A stretch of DNA of 49,394 bases, taken from NCBI GenBank assembly GCA_013823135.1, contig PNLP01000053.1, positions 1-49,394 of the forward strand, in the 5' to 3' direction. Each line of letters opens with the position of its first letter. Position 1 is the stretch's first letter. A model generated the notes under the pieces. It was not told where the DNA came from, did no database searches, and was given only the letters and a program-made list of their open reading frames with translations. This stretch comes from Planctomycetaceae bacterium (GTDB lineage Bacteria; Planctomycetota; Planctomycetia; Gemmatales; Gemmataceae). Of the stretch, positions 15,022 through 23,735 are shown in pieces. Made by a program: the position numbers and the translations under genes.

Positions 15022-16449
15022 CTAATTCGCGACGGTCGCGGGGTGCTTTCCGGCTTTCAGTAACAGCGCGGCGAGCTGGCCGCGACAGCTACCGCAACCG
15101 GTGCCAGCACCCGTGCGTGCGGAGAGGTCTTGAAGCGTTCGGCAACCGCCGCGAACGGCCGCGAGGAGCGTTGGCTCTGTCACTTGGTGACAGTTACAAA
15201 CGACACCACCGGTCGGTTCCGACGCGCGATCTGCCGAAGCGAAGAGATCCAGGCGATTGACGGGAAGCGGGTCGCCGCGCTCGAACCGCCGCACGAGGTT
15301 CGCGGCGGCGGAAGAATCGCCCACGAGGACCGCCCCCGCGAGGCGATCGTTCCGAATGATGAGCTTGCGGTACACGCCACGTTTCTCTTCGATAACCTGC
15401 ACGACCTCATCGTCGATCAGTTGCGGGTCGATGTCGCCCATGCTGGCGACTTCGATGCCGACGACTTTCAACCGCGTGTACACCTTGGATCCGTGGTAGC
15501 GGGCGTCTGGGTTCGCTCCAGTCAGCACGTCCGCGAGCACGGCACACTGCTCGTAAACCGGTTGCACGGTGCCGTAGACCCGCTCGTTGTGCTCGGCACA
15601 TTCGCCAACCGCATAGAGATCTGGCAGGACTGTCTGAAGGCGATCATCGACCAGGATGCCGGAATTGGTCGGGACATCAGAATCCTTGGCCAGATCAACG
15701 CGAGGCTTCACCCCGCTGGCGAACACGACAAGGTCCGCGGGCACGCGGGCTCCGCCACCCAGCAGCACGGCCTCGGCACGCTTGGCCCCCAGAACAGCCT
15801 TCGTGTTCGCGGACGTGATTACCGTGATCCCGAGTTTCTCGATCGCCCGCCGCAACATGATCGCGCCGGGACCGTCTACCTGCCGGTTCATCAGCGTGTC
15901 GAACAGGTGCAGCAGCGTGACGGACATGCCCAGGTCGGCCAATCCTTTCGCCGCTTCCAGTCCGAGAAGCCCGCCGCCGACCACGACCGCCGGCCGGCCC
16001 GATCGTGCAAAGCTCCGCATCCGCTCGCAGTCGGCGGCCGTGCGGTAGACCGCGACGCCATCCTTCCAGCGACCATCCGGCATCTTCGCGCCTTCGATCG
16101 GCGGCAGACGCGGAACGCTCCCGGTGGCGAACACGGCACGGTCGAAGTAGTGCTCCTGTCCGTCGGCGGTCCACAACCGGTGGGCCGCGTGCGACAGCCG
16201 TGTGACGGCCGCACCCGACTTCAGCCGCACGCCGTGCTCCGCGTACCACGCGGCGGGCTTCAGGGTGATGTCGTCAACCACGCCGCCCAGCAGTACCCGG
16301 TTGAGAAGGATGCGGTTGTAGCAACCGTGCGGTTCCTCCCCGAACACCGTGACCTCGAACCGCGAGAGACCGTCGCGACGAATCAGTTCGTCGAGCAGTC
16401 GCCCGGTGGCCATGCCGTTGCCGATGATCGCGAGTTTCTTCCGTGTCAC
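15022..16449 (-). CDS. nasB: Assimilatory nitrate reductase electron-transfer subunit (FAD/NAD + BFD)
   Basis: A 475-residue flavoprotein: N-terminal FAD-binding motif (LAIIGNGMATGRLLDELI), NAD(P)-binding motif (AVVVGGGLLGLEAAKG), the C-terminal FAD motif (LYAVGECAEHN), then a small domain of the rubredoxin-reductase type, and at the C-terminus a BFD-like [2Fe-2S] domain with four Cys (VVCNCHQVT ... GTGCGSCRGQL). It carries electrons from NAD(P)H to the molybdenum subunit encoded just upstream. Its GTG start overlaps the stop of that gene (GTGA). It is paralogous to the N-terminal half of NirB, as is usual in this family, so it could be called nitrite-reductase-like from fold alone; the operon position decides for nitrate reductase. 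Symbols differ between organisms; nasB follows the Klebsiella usage. Confidence 0.85.
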   Translation of the reverse strand: MTRKKLAIIGNGMATGRLLDELIRRDGLSRFEVTVFGEEPHGCYNRILLNRVLLGGVVDDITLKPAAWYAEHGVRLKSGAAVTRLSHAAHRLWTADGQEHYFDRAVFATGSVPRLPPIEGAKMPDGRWKDGVAVYRTAADCERMRSFARSGRPAVVVGGGLLGLEAAKGLADLGMSVTLLHLFDTLMNRQVDGPGAIMLRRAIEKLGITVITSANTKAVLGAKRAEAVLLGGGARVPADLVVFASGVKPRVDLAKDSDVPTNSGILVDDRLQTVLPDLYAVGECAEHNERVYGTVQPVYEQCAVLADVLTGANPDARYHGSKVYTRLKVVGIEVASMGDIDPQLIDDEVVQVIEEKRGVYRKLIIRNDRLAGAVLVGDSSAAANLVRRFERGDPLPVNRLDLFASADRASEPTGGVVCNCHQVTEPTLLAAVRGGCRTLQDLSARTGAGTGCGSCRGQLAALLLKAGKHPATVAN

Positions 16450-18587
16450 GCGATTGCCTCCGCTGCGTTGAACTCGGGTGCCCGCACGCCAATCACGCGA
16501 ACCGCGGCGAGTTTGAACTCGGGCATCCTGCTGGTGGGATCGAGGGCCGCGTTCGTGAGGAGGTTGGCCGCGTGACGACCCCCCCAGTGGAACGGAGCGA
16601 ACAGCGTGTCGGGGCGAATGCCAGCGGTCACTTCTACCGTGAATTCGACTTTGGCACGGCGGCTTTCGACCGTCACGAACCAGTCGCTCTCGACCCCCAG
16701 CCGGGCCGCGAGTTCCGGGTGGATTTGCAACCGGGGGATCGGCTTCGCACCCGCGAGTTTGCTCACCCGGCGAGTCTGCGCGCCCGAGTTGTAGTGCTCC
16801 TGGTAGCGGCCCGTGGTGAAGTACAGCGGGAACTCGGCGCTCGGTTCCTCGCCCGCGGGTCGGTGCTGAACGGCGTGGAACTTGGCCTTGCCGTCAGCGT
16901 GGTGGAAGCGTTCCGCGAACAGCCGTGGTGTGCCGGGGTGGTCTTCGCTGGGGCACGGCCAGAACACGCCGTCTTCGCGGTCGATGCGGTCGTAGCTGAT
17001 CCCGGCGTAGTCCGCGGTTCCGCCCGCCGTGGCCAGCCGGAACTCCTCGAACACGGCTTCCGGGGAAGCGAACGCGAACTTGTCGCCGTGCCCGAGCCGT
17101 TCCGCGAGTTGGTGGAGAATCTCCAGATCGGACTTCACGCCACACGGCGCGGCAACCGCTTTCCGGCGACGGATCACGCGGCCTTCCAGGTTCGTCATGG
17201 TGCCGTCTTCCTCGGCCCACTGCGTGACCGGCAGCACCACATCGGCAAGTTCCGCCGTCTCGTTCGCGAACGAATCGCAGACCGCGAGGAAGTCGAGAGC
17301 TTTCAGCCGCTCGATGACGCTCCCGCTGTTTGGGGACGCGACCGCGACGTTGGAGCCCATCACCATCAACCCGCGAACGCCGCCGTCCCGCCCGCACGAG
17401 TCGAGCAGTTCGTAAGCGCTACGGCCCTTACGCGGCAGGCTCGCCGGATCGACCCCCCACACGCGGGCGACGTGTTCACGGTGGGCGTCCACTTCGATGA
17501 GTCGGTAACCCGGAAGTTGGTCGGCCTTCTGCCCGTGCTCGCGGCCGCCCTGCCCGTTCCCTTGCCCCGTGAGCGTTCCGAACCCCGAGCCGGGCTTGCC
17601 GATCAGCCCGAGTGCCAGCGCGAGGTTGATGAACCCCAGAACGCCATCCACGCCCTTGCTTTGCTGCTCTGGCCCGCGGCCCGTGAGAATCATCGACGGC
17701 GTGCCTTCCGCGAGCCAGCGCACGGTTTGCCGCAGCGTCGATTCCGGAACGCCTGTCAGTTGCTCGACACGGGCGGGGTAGTACTGGAGGACCGTGCGGC
17801 GAACGGCGTCGAAGCCGTTGGTCCGTTCGCGGATGAAGTCGGCGTTGATGAACTTTTCTTCGATCGCGATGTGGAGCAGGCCGTTCGCGAGGGCGAGGTC
17901 CGACCCCGGAGTGAGTTGCAGGTGCAGATCGGCGGCACGGGCCGTCGGGGTGCGGCGTGGGTCGGCGACGATGAGCCGGCCCCCATTCTCGCGCTGCTTG
18001 TCGAACCACTGACCGATGGGCGGAAGCGTCTCGAACGGGTTCGAGCCGATCACCAGCAGAGTGCGTGACAACGCGATGTCACTGACCGGGAACGGCAGCC
18101 CGCGGTCGATGCCGAACGCCTTGTTGCCGGCTCCCGCGGCGCTCGACATGCAGTAGCGGCCGTTGTAGTCCATGTGCGGCGTGCGGAGCGCGACCCGTGC
18201 GAACTTGCCGAGCAGATACGCCTTCTCGTTGGTGAGCGCCCCGGAGCCGAACAACCCAACACCGTCGAGGCCGTACTCTGCCTGGATGCGACGAAACGCT
18301 TCCGCGATGCGGTCGAGCGCCGCGGGCCAACTCGCTGGCAACAGGTCGCCGAACGATCCGCGAATGAGTGGCGTCAGCAACCGATCCGGGTGCCCGAGCA
18401 GTTCGCCGGCAGACCAGCCCTTCACGCACAGTCTGCCCGCGTTCACCGGGAACTCGGCGTCGCCTTCGATCTGCATCGACGCCGCGGTGCTCCCGTTCAA
18501 CAGGGTGCCGCACTGGAACGCACAGTACGGGCAGTGCGTCCGCGTGCTCCGGGGTGGGGCGTCGATTTGTGGGAGTGAGAGCAACAC
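16446..18587 (-). CDS. nasA: Assimilatory nitrate reductase, catalytic molybdopterin subunit
   Basis: A 713-residue molybdopterin oxidoreductase that reduces nitrate to nitrite in the cytoplasm. The N-terminal [4Fe-4S] site is Cys19-Cys22-Cys26-Cys54 (THCPYCAFQCG ... GRLCVKGW). Molybdopterin-binding stretches follow: YNGRYCMSSAAGAGNKAFGI (with the likely Mo-ligand Cys), LVIGSNPFETLPP, VADPRRTPTARAADLHLQL and the C-terminal dinucleotide-binding domain (LYFTTGRYQEHYNSGAQTRR ... FAPFHWGG). No Tat signal is present, which fits an assimilatory, not periplasmic, enzyme. The size matches the NarB/NasA class. It starts at a GTG with GAGG upstream and is translationally coupled to nasB. Named nasA after Klebsiella; narB in cyanobacteria and nasC in Bacillus are equivalent. 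Confidence 0.92.
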   Translation of the reverse strand: MLLSLPQIDAPPRSTRTHCPYCAFQCGTLLNGSTAASMQIEGDAEFPVNAGRLCVKGWSAGELLGHPDRLLTPLIRGSFGDLLPASWPAALDRIAEAFRRIQAEYGLDGVGLFGSGALTNEKAYLLGKFARVALRTPHMDYNGRYCMSSAAGAGNKAFGIDRGLPFPVSDIALSRTLLVIGSNPFETLPPIGQWFDKQRENGGRLIVADPRRTPTARAADLHLQLTPGSDLALANGLLHIAIEEKFINADFIRERTNGFDAVRRTVLQYYPARVEQLTGVPESTLRQTVRWLAEGTPSMILTGRGPEQQSKGVDGVLGFINLALALGLIGKPGSGFGTLTGQGNGQGGREHGQKADQLPGYRLIEVDAHREHVARVWGVDPASLPRKGRSAYELLDSCGRDGGVRGLMVMGSNVAVASPNSGSVIERLKALDFLAVCDSFANETAELADVVLPVTQWAEEDGTMTNLEGRVIRRRKAVAAPCGVKSDLEILHQLAERLGHGDKFAFASPEAVFEEFRLATAGGTADYAGISYDRIDREDGVFWPCPSEDHPGTPRLFAERFHHADGKAKFHAVQHRPAGEEPSAEFPLYFTTGRYQEHYNSGAQTRRVSKLAGAKPIPRLQIHPELAARLGVESDWFVTVESRRAKVEFTVEVTAGIRPDTLFAPFHWGGRHAANLLTNAALDPTSRMPEFKLAAVRVIGVRAPEFNAAEAIA

Positions 18588-18632
18588 AACTGCCTCGAAC
18601 GGTACACGTGAACGCTCGCCTTCGGCTCGCGG

Positions 18633-18971
18633 CTAACCGATGCTGATTCCAACACGCACGAAGCCATCGACCACTTCGACGGGGAACGTGGCCACGGCAC
18701 ACACGCCGGGTTGGTCGCACTCGCCGGATGCCGAATCGAAGCGGAACGTGTGAAGCGGGCACACGACCTGATCGCCCGCAAGCATTCCGTCGGCCAGCGG
18801 GCCACCCTTGTGCGGGCACTCGTTGGCGACGGCGAACACCTTGCCCGCTCGCGTGCGGAACACGGCCACGGACTGCCCGCCGACGCGGAACGCACGGCCC
18901 AACCCCACGGGCAACTCGTTCAACTCGCAGATGGTCGTGAACCGCAGCGCGGGTGCGATGGTCTGGCTCAT
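18633..18971 (-). CDS. nirD: Nitrite reductase small subunit (Rieske type)
   Basis: A 112-residue Rieske-type [2Fe-2S] protein. The cluster ligands are Cys52-x-His54 (NECPHKGG) and Cys71-x-x-His74 (VVCPLHTFRFD). It is the small subunit of NADH-dependent assimilatory nitrite reductase and lies between nirB and nasA. The surrounding pattern (LGRAFRVGGQSVAVFRTRAG, KVFAVANE) is standard for NirD, and length is normal. A GGAG-containing leader precedes the ATG. Its stop codon lies inside a half-copy of the TTTAGCCGCGAGCCGAAGG-type palindromic repeat, so the repeat now supplies the end of the gene. A full copy of the same repeat lies upstream, between nirB and nirD. Confidence 0.94.
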   Translation of the reverse strand: MSQTIAPALRFTTICELNELPVGLGRAFRVGGQSVAVFRTRAGKVFAVANECPHKGGPLADGMLAGDQVVCPLHTFRFDSASGECDQPGVCAVATFPVEVVDGFVRVGISIG

Positions 18972-18990
18972 GGCGCGGAGTCTCCGCCTC

Positions 18991-19042
18991 GTTTAGCCGC
19001 GACGCGAAGCGGAGCGCTCCCCTTTCGGGTCGCGGCTAAACG
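18991..19042. repeat. Palindromic REP-like element (copy 2)
   Basis: Left arm starts GTTTAGCCGCGACGCGAAGC, and the right arm ends CGGGTCGCGGCTAAAC; the arms pair imperfectly (a mismatch and a bulge), with AGCGCT at the apex. It lies between nirB and nirD, inside the operon, so its stem would be in the nirB-nirD mRNA, where such elements often affect segmental stability. Confidence 0.85.
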
Positions 19043-19068
19043 ATGGAAGGGTTGAAGTTAGTGGTGTC

Positions 19069-21507
19069 TCAGGTCAGTACCGGTAACGCGATTCGTCGCT
19101 CGTCCTCGAACTGTCCGGCATAGACGGGCTGATCGCGTTCGAGCCACGGATCGAGGTAGGCGGCCGCAGTCTTCTCCACTTCGAGGTCGAGTTGCGACCC
19201 GATGCCGAGCGAGTCTTCGACGATGATGGAGCGAACGTTCTCCAGGCCGATCCGCGGCACGAAGTCGTAGGTCCGTTCCAACCACTTGGCGTTGTCGCGG
19301 TAGTAGATCAGGAAGCGGCCGATGACCTTGATCGCCTCGGCTTGCGTCTTCACGCGGCAGAGCACATCCGACTTGCGAACGTGTGCCCCGGCCGCACCGC
19401 CGACCGAGATTTCCCACTCGCCGCCCTCGGTGGCGACGATGCCGACATCCTTCACGGTGCTCTCGGCACAGTTTCGTGGGCAGCCGCTCACGCCGAGTTT
19501 CACCTTTGCCGGGAACTCGAACCCCTGGTAACGCTTCTCCAGCGCGATGCCGAGGGCGGTGCTGTCGTTCGTGCCGTAGCGGCAGAACTCGCTGCCGACG
19601 CACGTCTTCACGGTGCGGAGTGCCTTGGTGTACGCATAGCCGCTGGGCATCCCGAGATCGCGCCACACCAGCGGCAGGTCTTCCTTCTTGATGCCGAGCA
19701 AGTCGATGCGCTGACCGCCAGTGTACTTCACCATCGGCACGTTGTACTTCTTCGCAACCTCGCCAATTCGGATGAGTTCGTCGGCAGTCGTGACGCCGCC
19801 GTATGCCCGTGGGACCACGGAGAACGTGCCGTCCTTCTGAATGTTGGCGTGAACGCGGTCGTTGACGAAGCGGGCGTCGCGCTCGTCGATGTAATCGCTG
19901 CCCCAGATCCCCTTGAGCATCGACGCGAGCCCCGCCTTGCTCTTTTCGTCCTCCGTCGTGCCGAGTTCCGCCAGCACGGCCGACACGCTCTTGAGGCCGC
20001 GAGCTTTCACCTCGGCAACGAGCGTCGGCTTGTCGAGCGGCACCGCGGGCACGTACCAGCCCTCGCTCGGGTCGGCCTTCACGCCGCCCGCAACCGCTTC
20101 GATCAGCCCCTTCACGAGCTTCTTGCACGAACCGCAACCGGTGCCGGCGCGAGTCGCCTTCCCCACCGCGGGAAGCGTACACTTCCCGGCCTTGATGGCC
20201 TGAACGATGGTCCCCTTGCACACGCCGTTGCAGTCGCAAATCTGGTGCGAGTCCGGCAGGTCCGCGAGGGAGGTTTCTTTCTTCTCCGAGTTCGCGGTGA
20301 AAAACAGTTCCAGGCGGCGTTCGGGGACGGGGGTGCCGGCGTGGAACATTCGCATGAGGTCGTCGGCGGGGCCGAGGTCGCCCAGGAGGCACGCGGCGTT
20401 CACCTTGCCGTCGCGGATGATTGCCTTCCAGTACACCCGCCGCTGCGGCTCGCTGAACTGCACCACTTCGTCGGTCGGTTGAAGGTCGGCGATGCGGCCC
20501 ATGCTCGCCAGCTCGACGCCCATCACCTTCAGCTTGGTGGCGATCTTCGAGCCGGTGTAGGCGGCGACGGCGTCGGTGCCGGTCAGCACTTTCGCCAGCA
20601 CCTTCGTCTGCTCCCACAGCGGGGCGACGAGCCCGTAGATCATGCCGTTGTGTTGGACGCACTCGCCGACGCCGAACACGGCCGGGTCGCTTGTCCGCAG
20701 TTGGTCGTCCACCACGAGAGCCCGGTCGCACGTCAGCCCGATTTCCTTCGCGAGATCGATGTTCGGCCGGATGCCTGCGGAGACGACAACCATGTCGGCC
20801 GCGATTTCGGAACCGTCCGCGAACCGCACACCCGTGACGTGCCGTTCGCCAAGGATTTCCTTCGTGCTGGTGCCGGTCTTCGCGACGATCCCCATCTTCT
20901 CGATGGTCTGGCCAAGTACCGCACCACCGGCGGCATCGAGTTGCACCGACATCAGCCACGGTGCCATCTCGATCACGGTGACCGACACGTTGTGCGTCAT
21001 CAGCCCTTTGGCCGCTTCCAGCCCCAGCAGGCCGCCGCCGATCACCACCGCGTTCTTGCAATCCTTGGCGTAGCCGGCGATGTTGGTGCAGTCGTCCAGT
21101 GTGCGGAAGACGAACACGCCGTGGAGCGAGGTTCCTGGCACCGGCGGCACGAACGGCTTACTCCCCGTGGCGAACACGAGGTAGTCGTAGGGGACCGTCA
21201 GTTCGCCCGCAGTCACGGTCTTCGCTTCGCGGTCGATCTTCGTGACTCGCTGGCCGGCGTGCAGCGTGATGCCGTTTTCCTCGTACCACGCGAGTGAGTT
21301 GAGGAAGATTTCTTTCGCGTCCTGCGTGCCGTTGAGCACGTTCGACAACAGGATGCGGTTGTAGTTGCCGTAGGGCTCGTCGCCGAAGACGGTGATATCG
21401 AAGCAAGTGGGGTCGGCGGCGAGCACGTCTTCCAGCAGACGCGCCCCGGCCATTCCGTTCCCGATCACAACGAGCTTCGGCTTCACGGGGTGCAGAGCGC
21501 GGATCAT
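19069..21507 (-). CDS. nirB: Nitrite reductase [NAD(P)H] large subunit
   Basis: An 812-residue sirohaem enzyme that reduces nitrite to ammonium with six electrons from NAD(P)H. Order of domains: FAD-binding (VVIGNGMAGARLLEDVL), NAD-binding (AVVIGGGLLGLEAAKG), FAD end motif (VFGVGECVQHN), BFD-like [2Fe-2S] domain (ICDCNGVCKG ... GTGCGSCKKL), then the nitrite/sulfite reductase ferredoxin half-domain and the sirohaem-[4Fe-4S] domain with its four Cys (TCVGSEFCRYGTNDS and SGCPRNCAES, near residues 635-680). Its ATG overlaps the cobA stop (ATGA), with an AAGGAG site inside cobA. Size and architecture are normal. Confidence 0.96.
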   Translation of the reverse strand: MIRALHPVKPKLVVIGNGMAGARLLEDVLAADPTCFDITVFGDEPYGNYNRILLSNVLNGTQDAKEIFLNSLAWYEENGITLHAGQRVTKIDREAKTVTAGELTVPYDYLVFATGSKPFVPPVPGTSLHGVFVFRTLDDCTNIAGYAKDCKNAVVIGGGLLGLEAAKGLMTHNVSVTVIEMAPWLMSVQLDAAGGAVLGQTIEKMGIVAKTGTSTKEILGERHVTGVRFADGSEIAADMVVVSAGIRPNIDLAKEIGLTCDRALVVDDQLRTSDPAVFGVGECVQHNGMIYGLVAPLWEQTKVLAKVLTGTDAVAAYTGSKIATKLKVMGVELASMGRIADLQPTDEVVQFSEPQRRVYWKAIIRDGKVNAACLLGDLGPADDLMRMFHAGTPVPERRLELFFTANSEKKETSLADLPDSHQICDCNGVCKGTIVQAIKAGKCTLPAVGKATRAGTGCGSCKKLVKGLIEAVAGGVKADPSEGWYVPAVPLDKPTLVAEVKARGLKSVSAVLAELGTTEDEKSKAGLASMLKGIWGSDYIDERDARFVNDRVHANIQKDGTFSVVPRAYGGVTTADELIRIGEVAKKYNVPMVKYTGGQRIDLLGIKKEDLPLVWRDLGMPSGYAYTKALRTVKTCVGSEFCRYGTNDSTALGIALEKRYQGFEFPAKVKLGVSGCPRNCAESTVKDVGIVATEGGEWEISVGGAAGAHVRKSDVLCRVKTQAEAIKVIGRFLIYYRDNAKWLERTYDFVPRIGLENVRSIIVEDSLGIGSQLDLEVEKTAAAYLDPWLERDQPVYAGQFEDERRIALPVLT

Positions 21508-22352
21508 GTTGAGACTCCTTGTGATTTCCGCCGAGCGGTGGGTGCCAGCCCACGGTTCTCATTCACCAGGGGAACAGCGGACTCAAGTCCGCCGCTCGCG
21601 AGGGCCATCAGTTTGTCCCGGAAACGGACGATCTCGCCGACTACGAACACAGCAGGGCCAGTCACGGCCGCACACTCGGTGACGACGCCGATGGTGCCCA
21701 GAGTCGCCACGTGAACCCGTTGGCGGATCAGCGTGCCCGATTCGATCACCGCAACCGGCGTGTCGGGGGATAGTCCGCTACTGCTCAGGCGAGCGGCGAT
21801 CTTCGTGACGTGGCGAACGGCCATGTAGAAGACCACGGCAGGCATTCGAGCCAGGGAATTCCAGTCGAGGGTGCAATCGCTGGAGTCCGGGTCGTGGTGA
21901 CCGGTGACGAGCGCGACGGCCTGACCCGCGTCGCGATGCGTGAGCGGGATGCCCGCAGCGGCACACACGCCCACGGCCGAGGTCACCCCCGGCACGATCT
22001 GAAACGGCACGCCCGCGTGAACCAGCATCTCAGCTTCTTCGCCGCCGCGACCGAAGACGCACGGGTCGCCACACTTCAGGCGGCAAACCGATTTGCCCAT
22101 TCGGGCGTACCGTACCATGGCTTCGTTAATGTGTTCTTGGCGGGTCGAACCCACGCAGTAACCACGCTTGCCGACCGAGACGACTTCCGCGTCGGGGGCC
22201 GCTTCGAGGAGCATCTCGGGACTGATCAGGGCGTCGTGGAGCACGACATCGGCAGATTGCAGAATGCGCAAGCCGCGAACCGTGATGAGGTCCGTCGCAC
22301 CGGGGCCAGCCCCGACGAGGTAAACTGTTCCTGTTGTCGCGAATCGACCCAC
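21504..22352 (-). CDS. cobA: Uroporphyrinogen-III C-methyltransferase (sirohaem pathway)
   Basis: A 282-residue S-adenosylmethionine-dependent methyltransferase that converts uroporphyrinogen III to precorrin-2, the entry to sirohaem. Signature motifs are VYLVGAGPGATDLITVRG at the N-terminus, RLKCGDPCVFGRGGEEAEML in the middle, VPGVTSAVGVCAAAGIPLTH and PVAVIESGTLIRQR. The frame is open to 22493, but the first 47 residues have no family similarity; the GTG at 22352 has GGAGG eight bases upstream and starts right before the homologous part. It is the first gene of the operon and supplies the prosthetic group of NirB. Oxidation and iron insertion to finish sirohaem (CysG N-domain, SirC or SirB functions) are not encoded here. 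Confidence 0.94.
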   Translation of the reverse strand: MGRFATTGTVYLVGAGPGATDLITVRGLRILQSADVVLHDALISPEMLLEAAPDAEVVSVGKRGYCVGSTRQEHINEAMVRYARMGKSVCRLKCGDPCVFGRGGEEAEMLVHAGVPFQIVPGVTSAVGVCAAAGIPLTHRDAGQAVALVTGHHDPDSSDCTLDWNSLARMPAVVFYMAVRHVTKIAARLSSSGLSPDTPVAVIESGTLIRQRVHVATLGTIGVVTECAAVTGPAVFVVGEIVRFRDKLMALASGGLESAVPLVNENRGLAPTARRKSQGVST

Positions 22353-22658
22353 GAACCTGCCCTCCGGGCAATGCGCCGCCCGGCCGCGGGGCTGGGGAGA
22401 GCCAGCCGCCGCGGTAGGGGGGTGCGTATGCGTTTCTCGCGATGTCTGGGGCATGGCGATTGCATTTGATGTGCCAGACCCGTGATTCACCACGCCAAGA
22501 ATCGGAGGATACGTGGAAAACCACGTTGATTTGCAGCGAAAATTCGCCTCAAAATTCGCGAATTGGGGTTGTCACGTGGGATATGCCGAACGCCCACGGG
22601 CCGGGCAGCCGTCCAGCAACAGTGCCCAAAGGCAGCGCACTTTTGCAGCAGGTGCCTC
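22353..22658. promoter_or_regulatory. Divergent control region between the nitrate operon and the two-component genes
   Basis: About 306 bp between the two divergent starts. It holds the cobA ribosome binding site (GGAGG on the minus strand, 22361-22365), an inverted repeat ACGTGG-AAAA-CCACGT (22511-22526), two direct copies of AAAATTCGC (22539-22547 and 22551-22559, 12 bp apart) and a perfect 12-bp palindrome AATTCGCGAATT (22553-22564). These AT-rich symmetric words in a GC-rich region are good operator candidates. I could not assign -35/-10 boxes with confidence. Confidence 0.5.
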
Positions 22659-23735
22659 GTGATTCGTCGCCTCCTCGCGGCCTATCCGCGTGGCATTTCA
22701 CTCGGGCTGGTCACGTTCGTTTTTGCGGTGGATCTGTGCCTCCCGCTGGGGGTGGCCAGCGCCGTGCCGTACACGTTCGCGGTGCTACTGGCACTCTCGG
22801 CCAAGCCGGGGTGGTTTGGCCCGGCCGTTGCGGGGTTGTGCGGAGCGCTGACCCTGGCGAAGATGGAACTCGTACCCGAACACGGAACGACCGAATACTG
22901 GAAGGTGGTCGTCAACCGTTGCCTTGCGCTGTTTGCCATCAGCATGACGACGCTCCTGGGTATCCTCCGCAGGCGAGCGTCGATGGAACGCGAACTGGCT
23001 GAGGAACGCGTGAAGGAGCACCAGGCAGACCTTGCCCACCTTGGCAGGCTCTCACTCCTGGGGCAACTGGCTGCGGGGCTCGCTCACGAGTTGAACCAGC
23101 CACTCGCTGCCGTCTGCCTCCAGGCAGACATCGCGGCCCGGCTCGCCGACCCTGGGGCAACCGTGCGGCCGGAACTTGCAGGCGTGCTGGCCGAGATCGC
23201 GGATCAGTCGTCGCGTGCCGCCGAGATCGTCCGCAGCATCCGCCGCATGGCTCGCCGCACCGAACCTGGGAACGATCCGATCGACCTGAACGATGCGGTC
23301 CGAACCGTGGTGCGGATGCTCGACTGGCACGCTCACCGTTCCGGGGTGACCGTGACACTGAAACTCGCCGGGGAGCTGCTCGGCCCGGTATTCGGGGACC
23401 GCGTGCAAGTTGAACAAGTGCTGTTCAACCTGATTCAGAACGCGATCGAGTCGATCGTGGAGCGTGGCAACGGCGCGAGAACAGTTACCGTCGAGACGGC
23501 AGGCGATGGCGACATGGTGACAGTCACGGTCCGCGACACGGGGGTGGGGCTCGCGAACCCCGAGCGTGTCTTCGAACGGTTCTACACGACCAAGCCTAAC
23601 GGGATGGGAATGGGCCTCGCGATCAGTCGGTCGATCATCGAGGCGCACGGCGGGTCGATGCGGGCGGCCGCGGTGGACGGCTGCGGGGCCGAGTTTTCGT
23701 TCACGCTTCCGGTTGCTCGCAAGGAGGGGTCATGA
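22659..23735 (+). CDS. Membrane sensor histidine kinase, FixL/NtrB class
   Basis: A 358-residue kinase. I start at the GTG at 22659 (AGGTG upstream), which gives MIRRLLAAYPRG; the earlier frame from 22563 adds 32 residues lacking features. Residues about 12-102 hold three to four membrane segments (ISLGLVTFVFAVDLCLPLG, YTFAVLLALSA, FGPAVAGLCGALTLA, LALFAISMTTLLGIL), similar to the KdpD-type DUF4118 module, with almost no external loop. After a short coiled coil comes the HisKA domain with phospho-His143 (LGQLAAGLAHELNQPLAAV), then HATPase boxes: NLIQNAIESI, DTGVGLANP and MGMGLAISRSIIEAHGG. It overlaps the regulator gene by four bases. Divergent from the nitrate operon; the signal is unknown. 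Confidence 0.88.
   Translation: MIRRLLAAYPRGISLGLVTFVFAVDLCLPLGVASAVPYTFAVLLALSAKPGWFGPAVAGLCGALTLAKMELVPEHGTTEYWKVVVNRCLALFAISMTTLLGILRRRASMERELAEERVKEHQADLAHLGRLSLLGQLAAGLAHELNQPLAAVCLQADIAARLADPGATVRPELAGVLAEIADQSSRAAEIVRSIRRMARRTEPGNDPIDLNDAVRTVVRMLDWHAHRSGVTVTLKLAGELLGPVFGDRVQVEQVLFNLIQNAIESIVERGNGARTVTVETAGDGDMVTVTVRDTGVGLANPERVFERFYTTKPNGMGMGLAISRSIIEAHGGSMRAAAVDGCGAEFSFTLPVARKEGS

Noticed and set aside
15022..16449. NasB as a recently duplicated fragment of NirB
   Set aside because: The two share architecture, but this FAD/NAD/BFD unit is a known, ancient part of both enzymes; sequences are clearly diverged.
16443..21297. Long plus-strand open frames (541 and 701 codons) opposite nasA and nirB
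   Set aside because: They are shadows of two strongly recognised genes; the translations are His/Val/Arg-rich with no motifs.
22353..22493. N-terminal extension of cobA
   Set aside because: These 47 codons have no family similarity, while a GTG with ideal GGAGG spacing lies exactly at the start of the conserved region.
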